A DNA stretch of 64,000 nt. Source: Thermoflexibacter ruber. GTDB lineage: Bacteria; Bacteroidota; Bacteroidia; Cytophagales; Thermoflexibacteraceae. Position numbers and translations under genes: made by a program. Shown here piece by piece: positions 52,671-61,085 of the stretch. The stretch covers positions 32,722 to 96,721 of the forward strand of contig NZ_FONY01000019.1 in assembly GCF_900113045.1 (NCBI RefSeq), written 5' to 3'. Under the pieces are notes generated by a model. The model made no database searches and was not told where the DNA came from. It worked only from the letters and a program-made list of their open reading frames with translations. The stretch's first letter is position 1. Each line of letters opens with the position of its first letter.

Positions 52671-55358
52671 TTATCTAAAATACCAACTGTTTCTCCTACT
52701 CAATTTCAAATCTCTAAGCAAGGCAGATTTTACGTTGATATCAACTGTATAACCTGCTCTGGGTCCGAAAGGAATCCAAGTAGCCGTCATTGCCCAGCAG
52801 TGTAGGTCACGAGAGATATTGAACTGCGTAAAACTCAATGCCTGAGCTACAAAGTCATAGCCTGAGTTAAAGCCTATTTTCCACTTTTTAGTAATGCTGA
52901 CATCTCCATTAAAATTCAAGGTCTGCACGATGTTAGACTTTGCAAATCCTTGCTTAGAATAGCTAAAATTATAGCTGATATTTAACGTCCAAGGCACATC
53001 AAACTCTACATAGAGATTGCGATTGGCATTGATAAAGGCTAACTCCTCTTCTGTATAGCGGCTGTCTTTGTATTCTTTTTTAGCAGAAGGTGGCTTAAAG
53101 TTAGTAGATATAGCCACATTGGCATTAGTCAAGTTGCCGATACCGTTGCCCGTCTGCCAAGCATATTTATCTACTCGTCTTTGTATAATATTTCCCGTAG
53201 TAGGGTTAATACTTTGCAATTCAAAGGTATAAGGGTCAAGCGTAGCCGAGAAATTAATATCTAATTTTTTAAACAATCTCGTTCTTGCATTCAAGGCGAT
53301 GGGGGCGAGTTTGAAAGAGTCTGCTATCATGTTATAGCTGGTAGTAAAGCCAAAGTTGTCTAAAAGCATGATTTTTTCTGCGGGCTTCTTGGCGGCAGTA
53401 TCCTCCTCAGATTTTCTCAATTTGGCTTCTAAAGTATTCGTTAGGTTGAAGCTAATAGTTCCTGCTTCCCCTCTGCGCGGTGTGCTGTAAATCCCATTGA
53501 AGCGAGAAATGGGGGCAACTATCTCTCTTGTTGCCTCGCCTACGCTGGTCAGTTGCCTTTTTTGAATAGGTACTTGCTGGTAAAAATCAAAAAAAGGTGA
53601 ACTGAAGTCTGGAGTATAAGATAAAGATAGCGAAGGATTTATCACATGTCTGATGGCTTCTATTTTTTTAGACTTAGGATAGTAAAAAGCATACAAGCGA
53701 GTTTGCATACTCAGACCTCCGTTGTAGTCATTGAAGCGGGAAAAACCTCTAAGCGTATCTATTTGTACGGAATCTGATTTGATAGGAGTATAGCTATATT
53801 TTTCTGGATACCAAACCTCTTTGTAGGTAGCATTTAAGTTCATAGTGATATACTTCAGTACGGTAACAGAGGTACTTAGAGGGATATTATGCTCCATACC
53901 CATTCGGGTATTTTGGAAAATACGCGACAAATTTTGGAAGTTAAAAGCTACCGTATCTGCTCTGGTAGCTACATTAGCAAGTTTCACTCCTTCCGCAGAG
54001 GAGAAGCCACTACCGCCTTGGAAAAGGTTGGTAATCGTAGCCCTACCCGTCATATTGTAGCTAAAAGAAAGCTCAGAGAGTAGGGTTTTCTTCCCTGTTT
54101 TACTTTTAAATGGTTGCAATCTTTGCATAGTCAGATTGATGTCAGGAGCGACATCTACTATTTTGGTAATGATATTTTGTGTGTGTCGCAGGCTTGCACT
54201 AAAAGTAAAAGGAAGGGTAGGGAAAGTATAGGTATAGTTTACAGAGGAGTTGAAAGAAGACTGAAGAAAGTTATTGGGTTGAAAGGAGTTATTCCGATTA
54301 AAGCTATTTGTCCCAGCATTGACATTGGCACTAAACCTTCCATTGCCCTTGCTTTGAGGCGTATGACTCCAAGTAATATTAAAATCATTGACGATATTTG
54401 CTTCTAAACTTCCGGGGATTTCATTTACTCTGCGATTATAACGGAAGGCAAAATTCCCATTGAAGGCATATTTTTTTAAATAGTTAGATTGCATAGTAGC
54501 CCCCCAGCCACCGCGAGAGTGAATCTCTCCCAAAATTTGCATATCTACATAATCACTAATAGCAAAATAAAAACCGCCTTGACTAAGGAAAAAACCTCTC
54601 TCCCGCGTTTCTCCATATTGGGGCATGACAAAACCCGAAGCACGCTTTTTAGGTTGGGGGAACATGCCGAATGGGAAGCCCAACGGCAAAGGAATATCCA
54701 TTAACTCCAAGTTAAACATACTCGCTACGACCAACTTCCCCGGAATTACCTTGATTTTCTTAGCCCGAATCCCAAAATGCGGGTGTGGAAGGTCGCAAGT
54801 AGTATAAATCCCTCTGCCCATGAAAAGGTTGTCATATTGGTCTTTCTTGACTCGCTCTCCTACTATAAATCCGTCCCCTTGTTTAGTTGTAATACTATTG
54901 ATAACACCTTTAAGTGTTTTGAAGTTGTAGGTCATTTCTTTTGCCTTGTAATCTACTCCCTTATCAGTAAAAACAGGTAAGCCTATATCTTCATTTTTTA
55001 CCGTATCTCTGCGACCTGTGGCTTTGACTATGCTTGTTTTCCAGTCTATTTCTATTTTGTAGGCTTTCAACGCAATTTCTCCATAAGTAACTTTGGCATC
55101 TCCATAGAGATAGACTTTTTGTTTGATAACGTTAAAGCGAATGGAATCTTTGGCAGAGTAAATAACCGTTGTTTTAATATCTCTGACTGGAATAGAGTCT
55201 TTTTTGATAAAGGTAGAATCTTTACTTGTATCATCCGCAGGTTCTGTTTGTGCGAATAAACCGTAGGTATGACAAAAACAACTAAAAATCAATAATATTT
55301 TTATTGAATATTTTAGTTTTTTACAAAGATTTGCTTTTTTTGTTAAAAAGTACATCAA
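52671..55358 (-). CDS. lptD: LPS-assembly outer-membrane protein LptD
   Basis: The 895-residue precursor has a signal peptide (YSIKILLIFSCFCHTYGLFAQ). The N-terminal OstA/LptA-like jellyroll (about 60-210) has the repeated short strand pattern DAKVTYGEIALKAYKIEIDW. The large C-terminal part is a predicted beta-barrel with Bacteroidota LptD features (GFPFGMFPQPKKRASGFVMPQYGETRERGFFLSQGGFYF) and a C-terminal aromatic (SWYFR). LptD with LptE inserts lipopolysaccharide in the outer leaflet. The first residues before the hydrophobic core suggest the start could be slightly later. Confidence 0.93.
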   Translation of the reverse strand: MMYFLTKKANLCKKLKYSIKILLIFSCFCHTYGLFAQTEPADDTSKDSTFIKKDSIPVRDIKTTVIYSAKDSIRFNVIKQKVYLYGDAKVTYGEIALKAYKIEIDWKTSIVKATGRRDTVKNEDIGLPVFTDKGVDYKAKEMTYNFKTLKGVINSITTKQGDGFIVGERVKKDQYDNLFMGRGIYTTCDLPHPHFGIRAKKIKVIPGKLVVASMFNLELMDIPLPLGFPFGMFPQPKKRASGFVMPQYGETRERGFFLSQGGFYFAISDYVDMQILGEIHSRGGWGATMQSNYLKKYAFNGNFAFRYNRRVNEIPGSLEANIVNDFNITWSHTPQSKGNGRFSANVNAGTNSFNRNNSFQPNNFLQSSFNSSVNYTYTFPTLPFTFSASLRHTQNIITKIVDVAPDINLTMQRLQPFKSKTGKKTLLSELSFSYNMTGRATITNLFQGGSGFSSAEGVKLANVATRADTVAFNFQNLSRIFQNTRMGMEHNIPLSTSVTVLKYITMNLNATYKEVWYPEKYSYTPIKSDSVQIDTLRGFSRFNDYNGGLSMQTRLYAFYYPKSKKIEAIRHVINPSLSLSYTPDFSSPFFDFYQQVPIQKRQLTSVGEATREIVAPISRFNGIYSTPRRGEAGTISFNLTNTLEAKLRKSEEDTAAKKPAEKIMLLDNFGFTTSYNMIADSFKLAPIALNARTRLFKKLDINFSATLDPYTFELQSINPTTGNIIQRRVDKYAWQTGNGIGNLTNANVAISTNFKPPSAKKEYKDSRYTEEELAFINANRNLYVEFDVPWTLNISYNFSYSKQGFAKSNIVQTLNFNGDVSITKKWKIGFNSGYDFVAQALSFTQFNISRDLHCWAMTATWIPFGPRAGYTVDINVKSALLRDLKLSRRNSWYFR

Positions 55359-55556
55359 AAATTACAATAGACATATTTTAAGGCTACAATATTAGCACTA
55401 TGCAATTTTGCATACAAACAAGCATGTAAGATTTAACATAAATTATAGCTGAGATACAATTTTATTTATTCTTAATTCGTTAAAAGTAGGTGTGGCTCTA
55501 CTTTAATAGCAATTGCTTTAATACTTTATAATTTAAAATTAACCCCTTTACTTCGC

Positions 55557-56342
55557 ATGAAAAAGCAATTATTTGCAACTTTGCTAATAAGTTGCCTTGT
55601 ATTAGCTTCTTATACGCCTTTGTGTATAAAACCCAACAAGTTAGGAAAGATAGTCATTGATGCAGGACACGGAGGAAAAGACCCTGGTTGTTTTGGCAAA
55701 AAACTACAGGAAAAAGATGTTTGTTTTGACGTAGCTATGGAAGTGGGTGCTTTGATAAAAACCTATTTGCCCGATATCCAAGTTGTTTACACCCGCACCA
55801 GCGAAAATCAGTTTGTAGAACTTAGAGAGCGGGCAAGGTTAGCCAATAGAGAAAACGGTGATTTGTTCATATCTGTCCATTGTAACTCGGCTTCCTCTGC
55901 AAACGTTTGTGGTACAGAAACTTACATCATGGGGTTAAGTAACATAGACGAAGATGATGAGGTCGCCCTAAGAGAAAACTCAGCAATTCTCAGTGAGATT
56001 AATTACTTAGAGAAATACGACGGCTTTGACCCTAACTCCCCTATGAGCCACATTATTTTAGCTAATTATCAAAATAATTTTCAAAACAATAGCCTCCGAT
56101 TAGCTTCGTACATAGAAAACGAGTTTGTAGAAACCGCCCAACGCAAAAGCAGAGGGGTAAAACAAAGTAGCTTTGTAGTACTTTGGAAAACAGCCATGCC
56201 CAGTGTTTTAGTGGAAGTAGGTTTCTTGACTAATCAAGATGAGGAGAACTACTTAGAAGGGAAGCACGGCAAGAAAAATATCGCTTATGGCATTTTTAAA
56301 GCTATAGAAAAATACAAAAATGCAGTAGAAAACAAGAAATAA
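55557..56342 (+). CDS. N-acetylmuramoyl-L-alanine amidase (Amidase_3)
   Basis: The 261-residue zinc amidase cleaves the amide between muramic acid and the peptide stem in peptidoglycan. It has a signal peptide (LFATLLISCLVLASYTPL). The Zn ligands and catalytic residues are H38 (IDAGHGGKDPG), E53 (LQEKDVC), H108 (ISVHCNSA) and the Glu of SVLVEVGFLTN. There is no obvious cell-wall-binding domain. It faces lptD from a shared 198-base divergent region and lies 99 bases upstream of the mlaD-like gene in the same direction. Confidence 0.94.
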   Translation: MKKQLFATLLISCLVLASYTPLCIKPNKLGKIVIDAGHGGKDPGCFGKKLQEKDVCFDVAMEVGALIKTYLPDIQVVYTRTSENQFVELRERARLANRENGDLFISVHCNSASSANVCGTETYIMGLSNIDEDDEVALRENSAILSEINYLEKYDGFDPNSPMSHIILANYQNNFQNNSLRLASYIENEFVETAQRKSRGVKQSSFVVLWKTAMPSVLVEVGFLTNQDEENYLEGKHGKKNIAYGIFKAIEKYKNAVENKK

Positions 56343-56355
56343 AAGCAATTGTTAT

Positions 56356-56363
56356 TAACTTTG
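56356..56363 (+). promoter_or_regulatory. Possible -7 element before the mlaD-like gene
   Basis: TAACTTTG matches TAnnTTTG and lies 78 bases before the GTG start. There is no correctly placed TTG. Confidence 0.25.
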
Positions 56364-56441
56364 TAAAACCCTATTAGCATTTATAAACCCTAATAGAGGC
56401 TTAGCAGATATAATAACACTAACTTAATCATCTAAAAATCA

Positions 56442-57371
56442 GTGTCAAAAGAACTTAAAGTGGGTTTGCTCACAGTCATTGGCGGAGTAATCCTTTATTT
56501 TGGAGTAAACTTTTTAAAAGGATACGATTTCCTTTCTTCTACAGCTACTTACTTTGTAGTATATGATAAAATAGATGGCTTAGTTCCTTCTAACCCTGTG
56601 CAAATCAACGGGATGAGCGTAGGGAAAGTTATTGCTACGGAAATCTTGCAGAACCAAAGCAGTAAGATTTTAGTAGAGTTTGATTTGGACAAAAAGATAA
56701 AGCTAAATACAAACTCTGTGGCTATTCTAAAAGATAACGGGCTTTTGGGAGGGAAGATGATAGAAATAGTAGTCAATCAAGGACAAGCAATCAAGCAAGA
56801 TGATACACTAAAAGCCAACATAGACCAAGGATTGATGGGCATGGTAGCTTCTAAAGCTAATCCCCTCATGAGTAGCTTAGATACTACCATCACCTCAGTA
56901 AATCAACTGCTTACAGAGTATAAGGGACTGAGCAGCAACATCAAAAATATTTTGAATAACTTAGAATCCACCACAGGCAATGTCAATCGCATTATGATAG
57001 ATAATCGCCAAAGAATCAGCAATATCACGTCTAATTTAGACAAACTTTCTACCTCTTTGGTCGAAACAGAAAAGAGTATTAAACCGCTGATGAGCAAGAT
57101 GAACACTATTGCAGATTCGGTCAATGCTATGAAACTTGCCAGCACCATGCAAGAGGCACGCAAATCTGTGGAAAATCTTAATGAAATGCTCAACTCCATG
57201 AAACAAGGTGAAACCCTCACTAAACTCATGGGCAACGATTCAGTTTACGTAAATCTGAACAAAACCATCGCCGATTTAGATAAGTTATTGGTAGATTTTC
57301 GCGAACATCCCAAGCGATACGTGCATTTTTCCGTCTTTGGCAGAAAGGACAAAAGTGAACCAAAGAAATAA
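56442..57371 (+). CDS. MlaD/MCE family lipid-transport protein
   Basis: The 309-residue product starts at a GTG (56442). A single N-terminal helix (VGLLTVIGGVILYFGVNFL) anchors it, followed by the MCE domain at about 35-115 (FVVYDKIDGLVPSNPVQINGMSVGKVIATEIL, DNGLLGGKMIEIVV). The rest is a long helical/coiled-coil tail. MCE proteins form hexameric rings that carry phospholipids between inner and outer membranes. The MlaE permease and MlaF ATPase are not in this window, so partners must lie elsewhere. It is likely cotranscribed with the amidase gene. Confidence 0.9.
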   Translation: MSKELKVGLLTVIGGVILYFGVNFLKGYDFLSSTATYFVVYDKIDGLVPSNPVQINGMSVGKVIATEILQNQSSKILVEFDLDKKIKLNTNSVAILKDNGLLGGKMIEIVVNQGQAIKQDDTLKANIDQGLMGMVASKANPLMSSLDTTITSVNQLLTEYKGLSSNIKNILNNLESTTGNVNRIMIDNRQRISNITSNLDKLSTSLVETEKSIKPLMSKMNTIADSVNAMKLASTMQEARKSVENLNEMLNSMKQGETLTKLMGNDSVYVNLNKTIADLDKLLVDFREHPKRYVHFSVFGRKDKSEPKK

Positions 57372-57397
57372 GTTGAAATAAATTTTTACATAACAAA

Positions 57398-57428
57398 TTG
57401 GATTATCAAAAAAATATTTCTACCTTTG
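57398..57428 (+). promoter_or_regulatory. Bacteroidota promoter for the tRNA-Trp/ribosomal operon
   Basis: TTG (57398-57400), exactly 20 nt, then TACCTTTG (57421-57428), a perfect match to the TTG/TAnnTTTG consensus. It lies 24 bases before the tRNA. Confidence 0.8.
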
Positions 57429-57452
57429 CGAACCAATTTTGAAGGTAGTCTT

Positions 57453-57525
57453 ACGGGTGTAGCTCAACTGGTAGAGTGGCGGTCTCCAAAACCGTAGGTT
57501 GCGGGTTCGATCCCTGCCACCCGTG
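57453..57525 (+). tRNA. trpT: tRNA-Trp (CCA)
   Basis: The 73-base cloverleaf has acceptor arms ACGGGTG and CACCCGT, D stem GCTC/GAGT, and anticodon stem GCGGT/ACCGT around the loop CTCCAAA with anticodon CCA at 57486-57488. The T arm is GCGGG/CCTGC with the loop TTCGATC, and the discriminator is G. The 3' CCA is not encoded. It is the first element of the secE-nusG-ribosomal operon, an arrangement common in Bacteroidota. Confidence 0.97.
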
Positions 57526-57544
57526 CAATTAAAAAGTTAAGATA

Positions 57545-57736
57545 ATGAACAAGATAATTCAGTTTGTCAAAGAGTGTAAAAATGAGATGGTAGAGCATGT
57601 AACTTGGACTAAGTACAAAGAGTTACAATCCCACACTATTTTAGTATTAGTTGCTTCCCTAATATTTGCAGTGATTATTGCTCTTATCGATTTCAGTTTT
57701 GATAAAGGATTGAAGGCGTTGTATGATTCCTTCTAA
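57545..57736 (+). CDS. secE: Preprotein translocase subunit SecE
   Basis: The 63-residue short-form SecE has a single C-terminal membrane helix (ILVLVASLIFAVIIALIDF). It is preceded by the conserved amphipathic cytoplasmic helix with VEHVTWTKYKELQSHTI (the W-x-K/P-x-x-x-E region). It clamps SecY in the translocon. It starts 19 bases after the tRNA-Trp and precedes nusG, the usual order. Confidence 0.96.
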   Translation: MNKIIQFVKECKNEMVEHVTWTKYKELQSHTILVLVASLIFAVIIALIDFSFDKGLKALYDSF

Positions 57737-57780
57737 TTTCCCTCTTTGCAGTTTAAATAAATAAAATTCATTGCTAAACC

Positions 57781-58353
57781 ATGAGTGACTTAAAATGGTA
57801 CGTGCTGAGAGTAGTAAGTGGGCAAGAAAAGAAAGTGAAATCTTACCTCGAGAAAGAAGTTTCTATCCAAAAACTTGAGGAATACGTCGCCCAAGTGCTT
57901 ACTCCTTCGGAAAAAGTATATCAAGTGCGTAAGATGAAAGACGGCAAAAGTAAGAAAGTTGCTGTAGAGAAGAATATCTTGCCTGGCTATGTCATGCTTA
58001 ATGCTAACTTACGACATGGGGAGGTACTTCATACCATTTTAAGCGTTCCCGGAGTATTAGGATTTTTAGATTACGATAAAAACGTCCCTAATACGCTTCC
58101 TAAACCGATGCGAGAATCTGATGTGAGCAGAATACTTGGCAAAGTAGAGGAGGCTGACGAACACGAAATCAAACACGATGTAACCTACCACGTGGGCGAG
58201 ATAGTCAAAGTAATGAATGGACCTTTTAACGGATTTTCAGGTGTAGTCGAGGAAGTTTTTGACGAGAAAAAGAAATTGAAAGTAATGGTCAAAATCTTTG
58301 GTAGAAATGCCCCTGTAGAACTGAATTATATCGAAGTAGCAAAAGAAGAATAG
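57781..58353 (+). CDS. nusG: Transcription termination/antitermination protein NusG
   Basis: The 190-residue protein has the NGN domain ([24 protein letters not shown] at the N-terminus, [18 protein letters not shown]). The C-terminal KOW domain follows ([40 protein letters not shown]). NusG couples RNA polymerase to Rho and ribosomes. The length and domain order are normal. It lies between secE and rplK. Confidence 0.97.
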   Translation: MSDLKWYVLRVVSGQEKKVKSYLEKEVSIQKLEEYVAQVLTPSEKVYQVRKMKDGKSKKVAVEKNILPGYVMLNANLRHGEVLHTILSVPGVLGFLDYDKNVPNTLPKPMRESDVSRILGKVEEADEHEIKHDVTYHVGEIVKVMNGPFNGFSGVVEEVFDEKKKLKVMVKIFGRNAPVELNYIEVAKEE

Positions 58354-58379
58354 TTTACGTAAGAAGATATAGAATAACA

Positions 58380-58823
58380 ATGGCAAAAGAAATTACAGGT
58401 TACGTAAAGTTACAAGTAAAAGGCGGTGCGGCAAATCCAGCACCCCCTATCGGACCTGCTCTTGGTAGCAAAGGTCTGAATATCATGGAGTTTTGCAAGC
58501 AATTTAATGCACGTACACAAGACAAAGCAGGTCAAGTATTACCAGTAGTGATTACTGTTTACTCTGACAAGTCTTTTGACTTTGTAATCAAAACTCCTCC
58601 TACACCCGTATTGATTTTGGAAACAGTAAAAGCTAAGTCTGGTTCTGCTTCTCCAAATCGTACTAAAGTAGGCTCTCTTACTTGGGAACAAGTAAAGAAA
58701 ATTGCAGAAACAAAAATGCCTGACTTGAATTGTTTTACAATAGAGTCAGCCATGAAAATGGTAGCAGGTACAGCTCGAAGCATGGGCGTAACTGTTACAG
58801 GAAAAGCACCTTGGGAAAACTAA
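58380..58823 (+). CDS. rplK: 50S ribosomal protein L11
   Basis: The 147-residue L11 binds 23S rRNA at the GTPase-associated centre. The N-terminal domain shows [21 protein letters not shown] and [14 protein letters not shown]; the C-terminal rRNA-binding domain ends in [17 protein letters not shown]. It is the third gene after tRNA-Trp, 26 bases after nusG. Confidence 0.98.
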   Translation: MAKEITGYVKLQVKGGAANPAPPIGPALGSKGLNIMEFCKQFNARTQDKAGQVLPVVITVYSDKSFDFVIKTPPTPVLILETVKAKSGSASPNRTKVGSLTWEQVKKIAETKMPDLNCFTIESAMKMVAGTARSMGVTVTGKAPWEN

Positions 58824-58936
58824 ATGTAAAGAAAATTTGCTTTTGATAGTGAGTCAAATTTGGGATTGTTACTACCAGATAAGCGAAAGCTTCCATTCGC
58901 ACTGATTCATTAACAAAGTAATTTAAAGCGAGTAAC

Positions 58937-59635
58937 ATGGGAAAATTAACTAAAAAACAAAAAGAAGTACTTGGAAAGTACAACCCACAACAAGAATACT
59001 CGTTGGACGAAGCGGTATCTTTGGTCAGAGAACTAAACTACGCTAAGTTTGATGCTTCTGTGGATATAGATGTACGCTTGGGGGTTGACCCACGAAAATC
59101 TGACCAAATGGTGAGAGGCGTAGTCGCTTTGCCACACGGGACAGGCAAACAAGTGAGAGTATTGGTACTTTGCAGCCCTGATAAAGAGGCTGAAGCCAAA
59201 GAAGCTGGTGCTGATTATGTGGGTTTAGATGACTATATAGACAAAATTGCTGGTGGCTGGACGGATATTGATGTCATTATCACTATGCCAACAGTAATGG
59301 CGAAGGTAGGTAAACTGGGGCGCGTGTTAGGTCCGAGAGGTCTGATGCCAAATCCTAAATCGGGTACAGTTACTATGGAAGTAGGGAAAGCAGTGAAGGA
59401 AGTAAAGCAGGGTAAAATTGACTTCAAAGTAGATAAGACTGGTATTATTCATACTCGTATAGGGAAAGTTTCTTTCTCTCCTGAAATGATTAAGGACAAT
59501 GCACGCGAATTGATTAACGTAATAGCAAAGTTGAAACCTGCGGCAGCCAAAGGTACTTACATTAAAAGTATTTTTATGTCAAGCACCATGAGTCCAGGCA
59601 TCAAAATAGACAAAGCAAGCATACCGGGACTATAA
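58937..59635 (+). CDS. rplA: 50S ribosomal protein L1
   Basis: The 232-residue L1 forms the L1 stalk and can repress its own operon by binding mRNA (family knowledge). Conserved stretches are [62 protein letters not shown] and [15 protein letters not shown]. The 113-base gap after rplK (58824-58936) could hold the L1 autoregulatory site, but I identify no specific structure. Confidence 0.98.
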   Translation: MGKLTKKQKEVLGKYNPQQEYSLDEAVSLVRELNYAKFDASVDIDVRLGVDPRKSDQMVRGVVALPHGTGKQVRVLVLCSPDKEAEAKEAGADYVGLDDYIDKIAGGWTDIDVIITMPTVMAKVGKLGRVLGPRGLMPNPKSGTVTMEVGKAVKEVKQGKIDFKVDKTGIIHTRIGKVSFSPEMIKDNARELINVIAKLKPAAAKGTYIKSIFMSSTMSPGIKIDKASIPGL

Positions 59636-59647
59636 ACGAATTGAACT

Positions 59648-60190
59648 ATGACGAGAGAAGAAAAAATTCAGATAGCTCAAGAGTTGAGTGAAAAATTGGC
59701 AGCAGGACAAAACTTCTATATTACTGATGCCTCTGGTATGAATGTCGCTGAAACCAATGCTTTCCGTAGGATGTGCTTTGAGAAAAACGTAGAGTACGTA
59801 GTGGTTAAAAACTCTTTGATTAAGAAGGCTTTAGCTCCACTTGGTGATTTCTCAGCATTTGACAAAGAGGTATTGAAAGGGTTTTCAGGCATTATGATTT
59901 CCCCTGACTCAGCGAATACTCCTGCAAAGTTGTTAAAAGAGTTTAGAAGCAAAAATCCTCGCAAAGACAAAACGGTGAAGCCTTTGTTGAAGGGAGCTTC
60001 TATCAGCAAAGATATTTTCATTGGCGAAGACCAATTAGAAACCTTAGCTACCTTGAAATCTAAGGCAGACTTACTTGGTGAGTTGGTCGGACTATTGCAA
60101 TCTCCTGCGAAAAATGTTATTGGTGCATTGCAAAGTGGTGGAAATAAAATTGCTGGTGTACTTAAAACCCTTTCTGAAAGGGAAGGATAA
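59648..60190 (+). CDS. rplJ: 50S ribosomal protein L10
   Basis: The 180-residue L10 is the base of the L12 stalk. The N-terminal rRNA-binding domain begins MTREEKIQIAQELSEKLAA and contains the conserved SGMNVAETNAFRRMCFEKNVEYVVVKNSLIKKAL. The C-terminal helix that binds L7/L12 dimers is GNKIAGVLKTLSERE. It begins 12 bases after rplA and precedes rplL by 93 bases. Confidence 0.97.
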   Translation: MTREEKIQIAQELSEKLAAGQNFYITDASGMNVAETNAFRRMCFEKNVEYVVVKNSLIKKALAPLGDFSAFDKEVLKGFSGIMISPDSANTPAKLLKEFRSKNPRKDKTVKPLLKGASISKDIFIGEDQLETLATLKSKADLLGELVGLLQSPAKNVIGALQSGGNKIAGVLKTLSEREG

Positions 60191-60283
60191 TTTTAACACT
60201 TTGATTCCCTGCGATTAAGCAGATACTTATTTTTATTATTTTATTTTAAATTTATTGTTGGACAAGATTAAATTTCAATAAAA

Positions 60284-60667
60284 ATGGCAAACTTGACAGA
60301 ACTTGCAGAACAATTGGTGAATTTGACTGTAAAAGAAGTAAATGAATTAGCAAAAATTTTGAAAGATAACTACGGCATCGAGCCTGCGGCAGCGGCTCCT
60401 GTAATGGTAGCTGGTGGTGCGGCAGCGGGTGGTGCGGCGCCTGCGGCAGAGGAGAAAACTTCTTTTGATGTTATCTTGAAATCTGCTGGTGCTAACAAAT
60501 TAGCGGTAGTTAAATTAGTAAAAGATTTGACTGGCTTAGGCTTGAAAGAAGCTAAAGACTTAGTAGATGGCGCACCAAAACCTGTAAAAGAAGGTGTGGA
60601 CAAAGCAGCTGCTGATGATTTAGTGAAGAAATTACAAGAAGCAGGTGCAGAAGTAGAAGTGAAGTAA
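60284..60667 (+). CDS. rplL: 50S ribosomal protein L7/L12
   Basis: The 127-residue stalk protein has the N-terminal dimerisation domain ([20 protein letters not shown]), the Ala/Gly-rich flexible hinge ([20 protein letters not shown]) and the C-terminal factor-binding domain ([48 protein letters not shown]). It is the last gene of this operon: a strong terminator follows and no rpoB is present, unlike most bacteria. Confidence 0.98.
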   Translation: MANLTELAEQLVNLTVKEVNELAKILKDNYGIEPAAAAPVMVAGGAAAGGAAPAAEEKTSFDVILKSAGANKLAVVKLVKDLTGLGLKEAKDLVDGAPKPVKEGVDKAAADDLVKKLQEAGAEVEVK

Positions 60668-60700
60668 TCTTTTACTTTTAGATACAATAAAGTTCAAAAT

Positions 60701-60736
60701 AAATAGGCTAACAACTGCGTTAGCCTATTTTATTTT
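60701..60736 (+). terminator. Strong rho-independent terminator after rplL
   Basis: AAATAGGCTAAC (60701-60712) pairs perfectly with GTTAGCCTATTT (60719-60730) around a 6-base loop, followed by a T-rich run. It closes the ribosomal operon 33 bases after the rplL stop. Confidence 0.92.
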
Positions 60737-60749
60737 TATATAGAATGTT

Positions 60750-60962
60750 TTATGTGGTCTTTTCTTGCTTCTTTTTATGAAAAAATAAAGTATAAATCAG
60801 CAGAACAAAAACCGAAACAAATGGTAATAAAGCACTGATAAGGAACCATTTTTTGAAAGATTGTTTGAGCGTAGTTTGTGCATAATATGCCGCAACGGGC
60901 GTAATTACCAAATACAAAAAAATAAGCATTGGGTAGATAGCCACTAAGCCATTGAGTACCAT
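60750..60962 (-). CDS. Small two-helix membrane protein, unknown function
   Basis: The 70-residue product has two predicted membrane helices (VAIYPMLIFLYLVITPVAAYY and WFLISALLPFVSVFVLLIYTLFF) joined by a basic loop, and a Lys-rich C-terminal tail (HKKKQEKTT). That gives a clear positive-inside pattern. It lies 123 bases downstream of the acyltransferase on the same strand. I do not recognise a family. Hydrophobicity and topology support it as a real gene despite its size. Confidence 0.6.
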   Translation of the reverse strand: MVLNGLVAIYPMLIFLYLVITPVAAYYAQTTLKQSFKKWFLISALLPFVSVFVLLIYTLFFHKKKQEKTT

Positions 60963-61085
60963 AATTTTAAAAGATTTGTAAAAAAAAATAAAAAATAGTA
61001 AGAGTATATTATTGTTAAAATAGGCTGGCTTACTAATTTGGCGTTTTAGTTTCTTAACATATACGTAATATTTGGCATATTTGTT

